64,000 nt of DNA from Hyalella azteca (Eukaryota > Arthropoda > Malacostraca > Amphipoda > Hyalellidae). Below, one piece after another: positions 12,830-25,700 of this stretch. The notes beneath the pieces were generated by a model. That model was not told the origin of the DNA, made no database searches, and saw nothing but the letters and a program-made list of their open reading frames with translations. The stretch is from positions 87,115 through 151,114 of the forward strand of contig NW_025931978.1 in assembly GCF_000764305.2 (NCBI RefSeq), written 5' to 3'. The stretch's first letter is position 1; every line of letters starts with the position of its first letter. The translations under genes and the position numbers were made by a program.

Positions 12830-15341
12830 CTAAACATTATGGCACTTGCGGTTATTGTTTGCACAGGAGTTAGTGGACGGAGTTAGGCGGTCGGAGCGTC
12901 GTAAACGAGACCTGCCGCTGGCCGCGACTTCTCGGATCAGGTTGGTCTTGAGCAGAGCCTTGCGTGATAGCTTCTCTCGTTCCTGCTTCTGGTGCGCCTG
13001 GAAAGTTAAAAAAATATTAGAGTTCAATCTAAACAGATATTAAACTGTGAATATTAAGCTTATCGACGTTATTACAACTTCACAAAACGTCTATAGACGA
13101 TATTACAACCTCACAAAAAGTAATAGAATATATCACATGCCTGAGGAAAACCATTGAGAACTTGAGTGAAACACAAGCCTAGAGATACTCGATCATTTAA
13201 GATCGTTGGAAAAGAAAGTTTATTGGAACCTGATGGTGATCGGGCTCCAGTTCAATGGCTTTCAACGATCGTAAGATGATCGTTTCTATTTCCTTGGATG
13301 CATGTAAACCCACGAAAGTCTACTCACCTTTTGTGCAGGTTTGAGTTCCTCGAGGAGCATCGCCAGCTCGTGTTCTCTCTCCTTCTGGCGCAATTTTTCC
13401 TCAGGATCCTGACGGCACAAGCACAAATTAGAATCCAACAGTTTAATACTATTCGAACAATGTGTGTGCGTCGTGAGCACAACGTGTAAAATAAACTAAT
13501 TGGTCGCACTATATCAAACTGAATTAGCCATTCTAATTTCAATAACTAATTAGCCATTCTAATTTCAATAAACTATCAGAACGAAGATGAAAGAATTGGA
13601 TTAAAATCTAGGGAGAAAGTGTATACAACCAGATTGGCGCAACTGTGGAGAATATTAATTTTTTACTACAGAAAAACGAACAAGAAGAAGGCCAGACCAA
13701 TTATCGAAACAGTACTAACAAAAAAATGAAAAGGGATAATAAGACTTATAATATCAGGAATTAATTGATACGTTCCGCCTGTAGATATTAGCTCGGAATC
13801 ACAAGCGGCAGGCGATCGCCGATACATCTTTGTCAGCTACAGCATCAAGCAAAGCTCCAATTTTGTGATCGTGAACTGTATTTCCTCTAACATACAAAAA
13901 GAACACACTACTGAACACAAGTTATCCGCTGAAGCAATCCCACTACCATACCGTGTTACGTTTCTGAATCTTATGAGTACGTTGAATAACGCCTAAGCTT
14001 CAAGTTCCGCCAGAGTTCTATTAACATAAATAACTTTGCATAAGCTGAGTTATAACTCCAGAACCAGGGTTACTAACTTCCTATCCCATTTAATATAAAA
14101 ATTTACGAGAAAATTAATAGATAAAAAATAATTTTATATTAATATACGATTTTAATAGAAAAATTTGTGGAATCATTGAAGATATCATCATCTATTTCAA
14201 AGCCAGTAAGCATTCATTCCACGTATTTTACATAGCATCCTATAGAAAAAGCTGCACAGAAGTTCTATATCACTAAAAATTTGCAAGTAGAAATAATATG
14301 GTTGACAGCAATATTTTATATGATATGGTCCGAGTGCAAACATGCATGCTTGTACACAAAATCGAAGGCTTCTTCATCAATTTTAATTCGATTTTATGTG
14401 CTTTTAATTATTGTTGGAATATTTAGAAGCATCGTAAGATGTTTTCAGATGCTCACTCAATCAAAATTATTGAGAATTGACAGCTGTATAGAATCATTTT
14501 TCGTCATAATCTCCCGAGTATGAACGCGCACGTTGGTCGATGATTTCCGACAAGAACAATTTCCAAGAAAGGGCAGCAGCTCAGCACAAACCTCCGTCCG
14601 AGTGCAAGTCTTCTTTGAATCTCGATGAGGAGGAGACTTGTATTGCAGCGAGTTTTTCTCTGTTTCAGGAAGATCGTCCAATCTGTTGTCGAGTTCGTGT
14701 ACAACCTCTGATTCTTTTCTCGCCACTGCTCGCACAATGATCAGTTTAGACCGGTAAATTCAAGCAAGTCAATAGTCACACGTTAGCTCATTGAAAAAGG
14801 ACGACATAAAACACTTTCTATTTTATATTGAACACCCTAAACTTTTATGAAACACTAAAACACTTTATGTCGTTGAAAAGATGACATAAAACAAAAATGC
14901 AATTCTTAGAGTAAAGCTTTTTGAGATAAATTTCAGCATAAGGCTGCAGCAAATATTATACCGTGCATTTCATTGAATTAAAACCTATAACTAAAAATTA
15001 ATGCAACTGAGAGGTAAATCAGACAAGCGAGCTCAAATAGCACACAGGAGCAGACGAAACTCACCGTGATTTTCAGATTTCAATTTCTTAGGAGCATTGC
15101 GCGCAGACTTCGGTAGAGCTTCAACGACTCTACCATTGCCAGAAAGAACGACCCAATCCTCTTCGACATCGGAAGGACTCAGAGGTGTCTGCAGCCCTTC
15201 CTCCAGGTCAGAAGTGACCTCCATGGACTTGAGGTCGCCGAAGATCTCGTCAGGGGCCTGGCAGCTCGGAAAGGGCGCCATCGACTCCTGGGGCTTCGAG
15301 TTGGGCGAGCCCCATAGGTAATTGGTGATTCCAGAGAACAT
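12830..15341 (-). CDS. TP53INP/DOR-like protein (probable), four exons
   Basis: Coding exons 15341-15065, 14725-14592, 13408-13328 and 12997-12830 splice in matching phases (1,0,0) to 219 residues, close to vertebrate TP53INP1/2 (about 220-240). TP53INP proteins shuttle between nucleus and autophagosomes and bind ATG8/LC3. Visible: N-terminal MFSGITNYLWG; an acidic stretch with SDVEEDWVVLSG near residue 60, which fits an LC3-interacting (W-x-x-L) motif; a basic KKLKSENH segment; and a charged, probably helical C-terminus (EEKLRQKEREHELAMLLEE, then KQEREKLSRKALLKTNLIRE) like the arginine-rich C-terminal block of the family. Exon 2's end at 14592 (GGAG|GTTTGT) is chosen by phase and is the least certain junction. 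Exon 1 begins 8 bases before the ATG (TTCCTCAG|AATCCAAG), so at least one 5' untranslated exon lies upstream. A different LIR protein remains possible. Confidence 0.55.
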
Positions 15342-15670
15342 CTTGGATTCTGAGGAAGAAAAAGTCTGTTAAAATATTTCAAGGCAACGCACTCTCTTTG
15401 TGAGAATTCTAAAAAAATGAATGCAGTCTCTACAGCTCCTACTATATTCCTATTGTTTTGTTTGAAAAATCTGAACATATGTAGAAACAAAAGGTAACTT
15501 CCAGAGAACATCTTGGATTCAGAGGAAGAAAAGTTTGTTAAAATATGTCAAGGCACGCACTCTCTCCGCGAGAATTAAAACAAATGAATGCAGTCTATAC
15601 AGCTCCTACTATATTCCTATTGTATTGTTTGAAATTCCCTGAACATATGTAGAAATAAGAGGTAACTTGC
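15331..15670 (-). repeat. 170-bp tandem duplication over the start codon and acceptor of the TP53INP-like gene
   Basis: Units 15331-15500 and 15501-15670 match closely over their whole length. The proximal unit holds the working acceptor (TTCCTCAG) and the ATG. In the distal unit the acceptor reads TTCCTCTG, so the AG is lost, while the copied ATG remains. Confidence 0.9.
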
Positions 15671-18483
15671 GAGTAACCAAATGTAAAGCAGAGTTTCGAG
15701 AAATACCAGTAAGCAATAAGCACGAAATGAATAGTACGGGAGCTATACCATAACTTGTACATGAAGTCATTTGAATGTTTTGGGAATATCTGAGAATATC
15801 TCGTTTAACCCGCCTTTTACGTCTCGGACACACTTTTGTTTTTATCCCATTTCGAAGATGGCGACAATATAGTTTAAATCTAAATATGGTATCATTATAA
15901 TATAAAAATTGTTCGTAAATTATCCTAGTTGAAGACTATCTCACATCTGTCTTCCCAAAATAAAAGCAATGTTTACAGCGCAGCGAGAGGGAGCTGACGC
16001 TGGGTTTGATATGGGGGTAAGTTGAGGGGGAACGAACGAAACGTTGAAGCTTAAAAATAAACAAAGGAAAAGTGGGGCGGGGGTAGTAGGTCATTGGAAG
16101 GGCGCAATGACACGATAGAAATAACTTTCGATCGAGGACAAATGTTGAAATATCAATATCTTTAAAAAGTAATAGAAGCAAAATTTAGGATCTCTTTGAG
16201 CTGTGTTTCTTTATTCGTGAGATCGTTAAAGATTAAACGCGATAAACGTAATCGTGAACGCAGCAGAGACGGAGCAACAAACACAAAGGAGCATTGTCCT
16301 CTGGCGCAGTGCAGCTGCGGCGAACGACGGTTGGACGAGTCGCGGGCATGTAGCTAAAGTAGCTTGTGCTTCCAACGATTTAAATTCGCAAAAAAGGTCA
16401 CGAACTCACGATTATTGTGGATTATACGGTTAAATGCGAATCTCAATGAAATTTATATGAAGAGCTTACAAAACGCGCCAAAATCATGCACACCTGCATA
16501 TTTTAAATTAGCATAGACACTAATAGTTATAGGAAAGATTAAATTGAGCTCGCTTCAAACTGAATCAAGGTTGCAACAGTTGTCAGCGTACTATAGTGAA
16601 GAAATATATCAGCATTTATCACTCGGTGAGTGGATTTGTGCATAAAAGTAGTTCTCAAGTCTAAACTAGGTAGATCAATCGAAACAGCATTTATTATTCA
16701 TATCGTTTTGCTATAGTTTCTGATGAAACTAAATTTTATAGAAAATTCCAATCACTTACTCTTAATTTTTCTCATCGTTGGAAACACCATGACGGCGAGC
16801 GTGATATTTAACCTAGTTTTTATCTCACAGTGTAAGTTGTCTGAAACTTTATTCAAACAATTTTTACTGGCATACGGCCAGCGCAGTTCTCTGCTTCACT
16901 GATGTTAGCTCAAACCCAAATTTGAAGGACCACAAAATCGAAAGATGACGCCAACTAACTTCCTTTTAAAGATTTTAGGACGTAAATCAAAACTTGATAT
17001 CAATCATACTTTCTCGGCAAGATCGAATGACAGAAGACACCAGGCCTAAACGCTAACCTCCGCTCGCTTCGGCCACCAGTCGGTTACTGCGTACGCCGTA
17101 CTGCGTAGTAACACAACTAAAACGCTGTAGGTGCGGTGACGAAATAAAGGACGAAACAGCCGGAGGGTGAAAATCTTAGTTCACAGAAAGCGGTTGCGTC
17201 CATGACGTGCATGACAGCGGGTGGAAACGTAGTCCAGATATCCTCAACAGTTGATGCGATATCGGAAGAAAGAATGGCTTAGCGGTTCTTGCCGAACAGG
17301 AGGAGATTTGTAGTTACAGGAGAAAAGTAAGAGAGGTCAGTTTGACTCCGTTACCTCGTCCGTCTCTCTTCTGCAGTACACAGCTCTTATTTTCAATGTA
17401 AGCAACAACAGAATATACATTTTTCACATCGATCCACAAAAAAAATGACTCTGGAGAAACCATAATAGAGCAAAATCAGATTCTACTTTCGAAATTCCAG
17501 ACTTATTGGCAAAGTATTTGCGCATGTGTAGGAGCAACTTTTTATTAAAGACTATATTCAGAATCATGTGTGTATATTATAATATTACTAGGTCATCATT
17601 TGCGACATGGTTGATTCTTGCACAGTAACAGCACGAGAAATTACTCAGAATTCATTTAAAACATCCTTGAGTTTGTCAATTGTAGAGACAAGTGTGAACG
17701 TTGACCCTTGCAATGTTCGTGGCCAACTCTGGTCACGGACATCATGATCACAGAAAACATTTCTCTGTCTAGTTGAACACAACGGTAAGACGGCTTAATC
17801 TGCGGCAGCGTGCATCCGATTTATGTATGTACATTCATTGAATTAAAATTAAAGATGGTTTGATTAATTTTTATTCACTGTGTATGAAGAGGATAATAGA
17901 TGAAAAATACAGGAGATTATATTGCGGCATATAGTAGAATAAATTCAGTTTGCCTTACATCTACGAGTTTAATTAACGTGGGCGGCACGGTATCTGATAA
18001 CATCCAAATTCGATAAAACTAATGAAAAACTACCTTGACTGCCAGTCAATGTTCGACCACGTGTTAAAAAAAGTGAGCATTTTCTGATATAGCTGCACGA
18101 GTTACCAATGCGTTACTACAAAAAAGGCATACATACCTTTGGACGTAAAACTATTCCAGGCAATCAATTGACGCAAGTGTTAAAGCGGGCATATCAAGAC
18201 AGGTGTTCAGGAGCACGCAGCCTTGCGACTACGCTACCAGAACTATGTACTATGTTAATATTGGCACGAGAAATGTCAAGTCATCACAACACGTGTGGAG
18301 AACGTGCAGTAATAAATCTTTCCCCGATGTGATTTTGGCATGCAAGTTTGAATAATACGTTTGTAGGTAAACGTGTTACCCAATATACATGAGTAAATAC
18401 AAGATACATTTTATGATATAAAATCTAGGGATATGAACAATAAGCAACTATCAATATCAATAATTCCCGACTGTAATATAACT

Positions 18484-18610
18484 TATGACATAATAACAGA
18501 CTCGTTTGAGGGTACTTACGACACGAAAACGGACTTATTAAAGGGATTCGCGACGCGATAACGGATTTATTTAGGATACTTACGACACGATAACGGACTC
18601 GTACGTGGGT
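18484..18610. repeat. Degenerate tandem repeat, unit about 38 bp, three to four copies
   Basis: The phrase acttacgacacgataacgg recurs with variants such as cgacgcgataacggattta. Confidence 0.65.
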
Positions 18611-19535
18611 ATCTGATCTAGCATGACTGAGTTTAATTGAGCCTTGAACAGAAGCGGCCACCTGGTGGCATCGTACGCCTCAAATAGCGTGAGTCTCAGC
18701 ACGTCCAGCTGAAATTATCCCTGCAGCTAATTATTCAATAAACATAATAAACGGTCAAGCTATTTACATATTTCAATCCGATCCCGATTTATATATAGGG
18801 CAACAGTTGGATGTTTACTGGGTTGTTTAGAAAACTTGCTCTTTTGTTTAGAAAATTTAATGTCGTTCAGGTACAGGAAGCATGGGACGAAAGATAACAG
18901 GATGGTCATGAGGAACGGAAGCCAAGGTAGCCACGCCTATATAGGGGTGGTGCTGTGCACTTGTTGGCAGCTGCACCTTGCAGTTCCGACCGAGACGCGG
19001 GATAAGAATGCAACTGCCAGATGCTCGAATTTTCGATGACGGCCTTATATCTTCGGTCACTTCTAGCGCAGGTCTATGAAAAATAACTAGCGGCAGATGA
19101 TACTGTCATTTTGTCGTAATTATTGTCGTGTGTTTCTGGTGAGTGCTAAATACTGATTACCGATGTGGTTAAGAATGTTAGACTGTCTTCTAACCCGGTG
19201 CTGTTGTTTGCAACTGCAGGTTCCGCGCTGGCATACGACTGACAAAGCTGGCTTTAATGAATAAATTTGAAATTAAAGTACGAAATTTTAGAGCTCGCCC
19301 TCGAGCTCAAAACAATGGGAGTATCAAAGTTACTAACACACGCATTTTCCACAAGTAACTGCATGACGCATGTACTCAATGGATGATGGGATGATGGAGA
19401 AAAAAAACCTTTGTAATGTAATGTAGGATAGAATCAGTGTTTGAAAAAAACATTCATACCTACACTACGTCGTACTGAGAATAAGCCATAGGAATAAAAT
19501 GTAAAGATCGGGTTCATACGGCCGGATCTCTTGTG

Positions 19536-19620
19536 AATCAAGTCACGAAAAGTACAAGAATCGGCAACAGGCCATATGGCCTATTTCTTCAGTGCCGACA
19601 CTTCTATTCTATTCTAATAT
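19536..19620 (+). repeat. Interspersed repeat, copy 1 (retroelement 3' end-like)
   Basis: About 85 bp shared in reverse orientation with 50289-50373: gtacaagaatcggcaacagg, a small ggccatatggcc palindrome, atttcttcagtgccgacac, then a TTCTA-type pentanucleotide tail. A conserved block ending in a simple repeat is typical of the 3' end of a non-LTR retrotransposon or its SINE, which is my inference. Confidence 0.65.
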
Positions 19621-21204
19621 GACGCAGTATTAGTAGGCAGACTTAAGCTTAGGCCTACGCAAGCTCAACGTTGGGAAACCATGCGAGGTAAAAACCAAGG
19701 AGGGTAGGCTTGCGAGCCAAATGAAAAACGGCACACACATTCATAAATGCCAAAATGCGCACACGTACGATAAGTGAGACTGAACTTCGCATTATTTTCA
19801 TGCCTCCGTCTATTAAGATTCAAGCATCACTATGAACATTGATAATTTATTATAATTCAATCAAGAGGAATCTAAACACGCAGAAATTCTGTTCTGATGT
19901 CTGATTAAAAATTTTATTTACAAACTCATTGATTTTATAACTGAGACATGCTGTAATAGCCTTTATTTTTAATGCTTCATCATACTTAATTATATAAGTT
20001 AAAATTATTCTTTTTATTATATACAATAAGCTTACAAGCTTTATTTCCGCTATAACTGTAGGATTGTAATTCTGTAGATGTATCATACTAAATCTATTGG
20101 ATATATTTTGTACTCTCTCAAATCATCGAGATGTCCTCGTCGCGCTATCGTAAGTGCAACCTGGGACGGAGAGCTGTCGAAGGCAGTGGGGGGAATTACT
20201 TGTTCCTGCAAGCAAGGCTTACCTTGAAGGAGCTCGACAATCACGCAAGCTTTGCCATTATGGATGCAAGTCCTTGATGCAAGCCATCCACTTTTTGCCT
20301 TATGTCCAATATTTCCAGTGATGAATGTCGTACGCTGAATGCCTTACGACTCATCCCTATGAACCCTCAGTACAACAGTTACGTAACGGGATTGCAGTTG
20401 CTTACTTAACATTAATGAATAATTGAAATAAGAAATATTAACTATTCAGAGTCGCAATTAACCAATTTGTTCAAAAAGAGGATAAATACAACGTTACAGC
20501 TCCAACAGCGTTCAGCGGAACAGAAGATAATTGTATCGTTACAACAGTCATTGTGCAGTGTAGCGGGAATGGGGACAGGCACGAATAAAAATCCTTCAAA
20601 CGCTCAGCGAAAGAGAGAGTTGAATCGCTAGAAGGGAACACCAGCGGTACGTACTTCTCAGTGAACTAGACTCGGGTCACTGGGTACGGTTGTGCCTCCT
20701 GCAATTAATGCAAAACCTCTCACTGTTCAGCGTCTGTTCTCACAGATCTTTCTGAGAGTTAAGAAATATGATTTAGTGTGAAAAATGTCAAATATTATTG
20801 TTCTCATAAGCCGACATATGCTCAAAAAGTCGCACTTATTGTGTGTCGTCAGCGACAGACTTGACCTCTGACAAGATCGATGTGTTTTTCGGGACTTTGG
20901 ACCTCAAAACTTTACATACAGCCTTTTTGTTGATTCTTTAGTCTGCTGAGACAGCTCGATATGATGATAATTGCCAGCGCTGTCGTCAAATAATAAAATT
21001 ACGAATTGCTCTGCTTGCTGTGACCTACATCATTACATCAGCATCTCCCGATATCCAAGGACTACATACAGTATATCAGCGCAGTGAATAGGATAGGATC
21101 CCATGATCATAAAGGGTGGGCTTATTTTCAACAAGATACCGTCACGCGCCGCTCACATGTTCACGTGATGATGTTAGGTTCACATGCACACATCACGCCG
21201 TTGG

Positions 21205-21440
21205 AGTGGCCAGCTGTGGAGTGCCCGCTCCTAGAGACCTCATGACGTCAGCAACGCCTGACAGTTTCCACACCACACTTCTTGCAGCATGCCTTGGCTG
21301 ACGGCAGCTGTGGGGTGCCCGCTACTAGAAACCTCATGACGTCAGCAACACCTGACAGTTTGCACACCACACTTCTTGCAGCATGCCTTGGCTGACGGCA
21401 GCAGCGAGGTGTCAGTTCCTCGAGACCTGGTGACGTCAGA
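21205..21440. repeat. 94-bp tandem repeat with a CRE palindrome in each unit
   Basis: Two full units and part of a third. Each carries the full cAMP-response-element palindrome TGACGTCA at 21243-21250, 21337-21344 and 21431-21438, exactly 94 bases apart. No adjacent gene is identified. Confidence 0.85.
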
Positions 21441-22263
21441 AGCGCCGCGTTCACGTCGCCGAAACAAAGCTTTTCCGGGACGTTGGTTTCCCGCAATTCT
21501 CGGTGTGAGCACACCAACATTTTTTTATTATCACTGCTTTTTTATTATCACGGCGGAAGTTTTTCTTCCTTTTTTTTAGCAAGCATGGTATGCATTAATT
21601 GTTTCGTTATTCAATATTAGTATTTAAATTCCTTTAGAATAGTGCATTAGCAAGAGTAAACAGCAACAAAAAAAAATCGTGGAGAACAAACAGGAAAGAC
21701 ACTTGTTTAGGTTATTTTTTATTGTATTTAATCTGAAATTAATTAATTCAATTCAGAAATCGTCGAATTCCCGCAAGCATAAGATCATTTTCAGGACCGA
21801 TTTGAACGATACGCGAGCGGAGCACTCAAGTACTGAACACGTGCCAGCTCGCCCGACTGCTTCTAGTTTTCCTCTCCAGTATTTGCTAGTGCCTCCACCT
21901 GCTGTTGCATCTGTATAGCTTTACAGATAATACAAACAGTTCAGTACTTACTAGTATTAAATTCGTCACTATTAGATAAATTTAAAAAAGATTAGGGTAG
22001 TACTAGTAAAATTCAGATAGAAGCCTCCGATGCCTGCGTCACACACAAAAAAAGACGTACGTGAGAAATTCAATGCATATCTACATGCCAAATCACAGCT
22101 TGGCATTGAAATAGCTGCAATGTGAGAATTGTTGCTACCGTGACTAACATTTGGCCAACGCAAGTGCACATCGGACATCAAGGCAGGCACATGCATCAGT
22201 GTTCGTTGGAGCACAGAGACCATGGGAAAAAATTATGAGACAATGGAAAAAACGTGGTATATA

Positions 22264-22743
22264 CAGAGCTGGGCAGCGCTACTTTGAAATGTAGCGGCCG
22301 CTACCGCTACCGCGACATGCTCTAAATGTAGCGGGCGCTACCGTTACCGCTACAATTGCTTAAATGTAGCGCCGCTACCACTACCGAAAACGTAGCGGCC
22401 GCTACACGTAGCTCGCTACTGCCCACCTCTGGTAACAACTAACATGTTGACACTAGTAACAGGCTGAGGTTGACAACATTACACCGAAATCTTTCGTAGT
22501 TTTATTCTGTAATTTATATTATGCATACATAATATAAATTACAGAATATCATGCTGGTTTTTAAATAATATTTAATACTATTAAGTAAAATCTAAAGGCT
22601 TTATCTATAAATGTCGCGGTAGCGCTGTAGCGGCAAAACCTCGTATCGCTACTTAAATATGTAGCGGGCGCTAACGCTACCGCTACAATTGCTTAAATGT
22701 AGCGCCGCTGCCGCTACATGTAGCGCGCTACTGCCCACCTCTG
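22264..22743. mobile_element. Non-autonomous hAT-type element with 8-bp target duplication
   Basis: It begins CAGAGCTGGGCAG and ends CTGCCCACCTCTG (inverted), followed by GTAGCGG/CCGCTAC-rich subterminal repeats. Perfect 8-bp direct repeats ggtatata flank it (22256-22263 and 22744-22751), as expected for hAT transposition. A second right-type terminus ends at 22431, so the element looks composite. A 20-bp perfect inverted repeat with 4-base loop lies inside (22504-22547). There is no transposase reading frame. Confidence 0.9.
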
Positions 22744-25700
22744 GGTATATATGAACAATGTGCGCCACAGTTGCAGCATTACTGAACAAATACAATACGA
22801 GAATATGAATTAAGCTCTAAAAATGTTGTACGGCTGTGAATCTGACTTTGGTGATGATATAGGACACCTCCACAAAAATTCCATTGTTCTGATGAGGGCT
22901 TGAGAGGTCAGGTCGTCGTAGCAAGGAAATCGTGAGCTGGCTTGACGAAAGAAAATGACCCTAGCGAAGAAATGAAATCACGACTAAAAGATCGGAATCA
23001 AGAGTAGTGGCACCTGCCGCCATAGATGCCAAAATTGTGTGTAAAGGGTTTAAAACTACTGTATATCACGTGACGGTTCACACGTCTAAATTTGACAAGG
23101 AAAAAAAAACGAAATACTCGTGTATTGGAAAAGTACTTTAACACTTGAATAAGTCTTGAAGTAAGAACAAGTGCACTGATAAGACTGAAGTAAGAACTGA
23201 AACACTGAAATGAGTACTGCAGCACTGAAAAAGTACTAGAGTACCGAAATAAGTAATGGCGTAGTGGATTGTGCGTGTGTGACAGGTGCATTCGCGCGTG
23301 ACGGGTGGAAGTCTAAGCAGCCCCATAAGCTTTCGTGTCTGCCTCGCGAGTCCGGCCAGCCGATTCTGACTTGCGAACCAGAGATTCGGTGATATTTTAC
23401 CATGCACCTTCGTATTTTGCTCATAGTGTGCAGGCGTGAAGATCAGTCCGCCGAAGTAAGTTGCAGCTGCAGCTATCGTGCTAAATGTAGTATGGGAGTA
23501 CATTTCAAGAAACCGACAGCTCATCCATTGGTTATCGAATATCACTCTCTAACATAGTTATTTTGTTTTTCGTTGTTTAGATTTTACTCCTCCTATCCAC
23601 TTTCTCTTAGTGTATCAGAGACACATAGAATTTTCCGCTGTATTTTCTTTTTATATTTCTTGAATTTGTGTAGCAGGAATTCCGGTAGAGTTTTGCCCAT
23701 TTTATTGGTTATTCATCAGACCATAACATGGCTAGTTAAGAGACAGATTCATCCACACGAATTTGTTAAATTTTGTATGGAACGATAGTCGAAACTACTG
23801 TCAAAACTATTTAAGGATGTTCCCAAGCTTTATTTCGTTGCAATTTGTTGGAATGTTCTGCACTGTTGACCTTCCATAAGCACGGCAAATCCCAATACTC
23901 GTCAATGCATTTCATTAGTAAATCAAGCCTCATGCATAACTTGGAGTCAGCCATGCATGTGCACACCCTACCAACTTGGCGTCCGCATTGCGACTAAACT
24001 AACTAGTAACTAGTCTTATTGTGCAGCACAAATTACACAATTCACTAGTGAACTGGTACTCGATCGTTGCCGAGCCGAACCCCACAGCAAGCAGTGAAAG
24101 CCGTGGTTCGGCTCGCCTTTATTTTGCCCGGCTCGGCTCGTTAGACGCCATACACAGGCGGATTTGGCAGGTTTGAAGGTGAGCCGAGTTAGACTCTATG
24201 GTGAATGGGACCCTTTAGGTATAATGTTGTCAATAAAATGTGATGAAAACTAATCTCTGCCATCCCGGCAGCAGATGACAGTGAAATTGAGAAGAAGCAA
24301 CTAGTTCCACGAGAGAACCGAGGTGACGCTTGGTGACCACATGACGAGACTTGTTGCAGGAGGCAAAAAAAGCACAGGGAAGATTTTGAGGATGTTTCGA
24401 AAAAGGAAAGCGGTGTTGGTGGTTGCAATCTCCACAGCCCTTGTGGCCACACCAACACCAATTTCGCCGACCAGGTGTGTGGCTCGAAATTTGAAAACGA
24501 GACCTCCATGACTGTGAGAAAGACGCTGAAAATGTGGAGGATGTGGAGACTATGCCGATCGTCCCGATTAAACACCAGAGGTGAGATCAGAGTTCAATCT
24601 TCTCAGGAATTGGCCCCTTTCCGGGGCGGTACCAAGGCGGTTCAGTGCTTGTCCGCTATAGAGCTGGGAGTTCAATTTTAGGACTTATAAGGGGCTACTG
24701 GGAACATTCCAGAGAACGACTTCGGATCGCCCGTTCGTGCCTCATTACCGTGAACAATTAAGAAGCCAGCAACAGCATCGTACCTGCCTTCCGGACGGCG
24801 GACGATGAGGGTTGAACCCTCAGGTGCCACGCCTTCATGCTAGTCAATCAGAGGATAGATAACTTTGAGGCTAATCAAATAGGCTGTAAAAATACCATTG
24901 CGATATTCAAATAGAAAGTGAACAACCTTCATTATAATCAAACAACAAACGGCAAAAACCGTCATTATTTTCAACCAGGCAGTAAAAAAGCCATTTTTTT
25001 AATCAACCAAGGGGTGAACAACCGTTGTTAAGGAAGCTAGAAACCGGCATTCCAATCAGCCAGCAAGCAATCAATCGGCCTTCACGCTAATCGATCATCA
25101 AGAGGGCAGTCAACCTTCAGGCTAGTCGGTCGCCCAGAGGGCAATCTTCAACGTTAATCATTCAGGGGGTAATCCACCGACACGCTAATTAACACGAAAT
25201 AAATCAACTTTCACGCTAATCAAGCAGGCACCACATCAGCACATTGCCACCAGCCAGCTACTGCACCATCATCTCATCGTTACCACAATAACCACATTGC
25301 TTCACTATATTCTCTAGTTTAGTCAGGTATGATTGTTTTCAACATGCGTGCTGTTGAATTGAGCCCCTAGAAGCCTCATCGTCATGCCCGTGATACTGAG
25401 TGTGACATAAGCACATGATTGGGTGGATACTGTCACCATGTTTACATTCAGCAGACTTATGTCAACATAGCATGTCGCCATGAGTCAACACGTCAATAAA
25501 GCTGGCTCACAATGCTCGGCTATGCAGGTGGTGTGCTGTCAAGTGTATACAATGAATAAATTTAGCTGAATATAAATAAAATCAGAGCTCTGGAACGTTG
25601 CACGCACACCATGATCGACACGCGCTCATCGCACTCTACATACCATGTGACACGGCAATGAAGGAAAGAATTTCATAGTAAGTTTCAAGTAGAGATGAAA

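Noticed and set aside
23138..23545. 135-codon minus-strand frame
   Set aside because: No recognised motif and it contains degenerate repeated text (gaagtaagaactgaaacac); not supported as a gene.
24189..24575. 128-codon minus-strand frame and its plus-strand shadow
   Set aside because: Neither strand resembles a known protein and no matching exons were found nearby.
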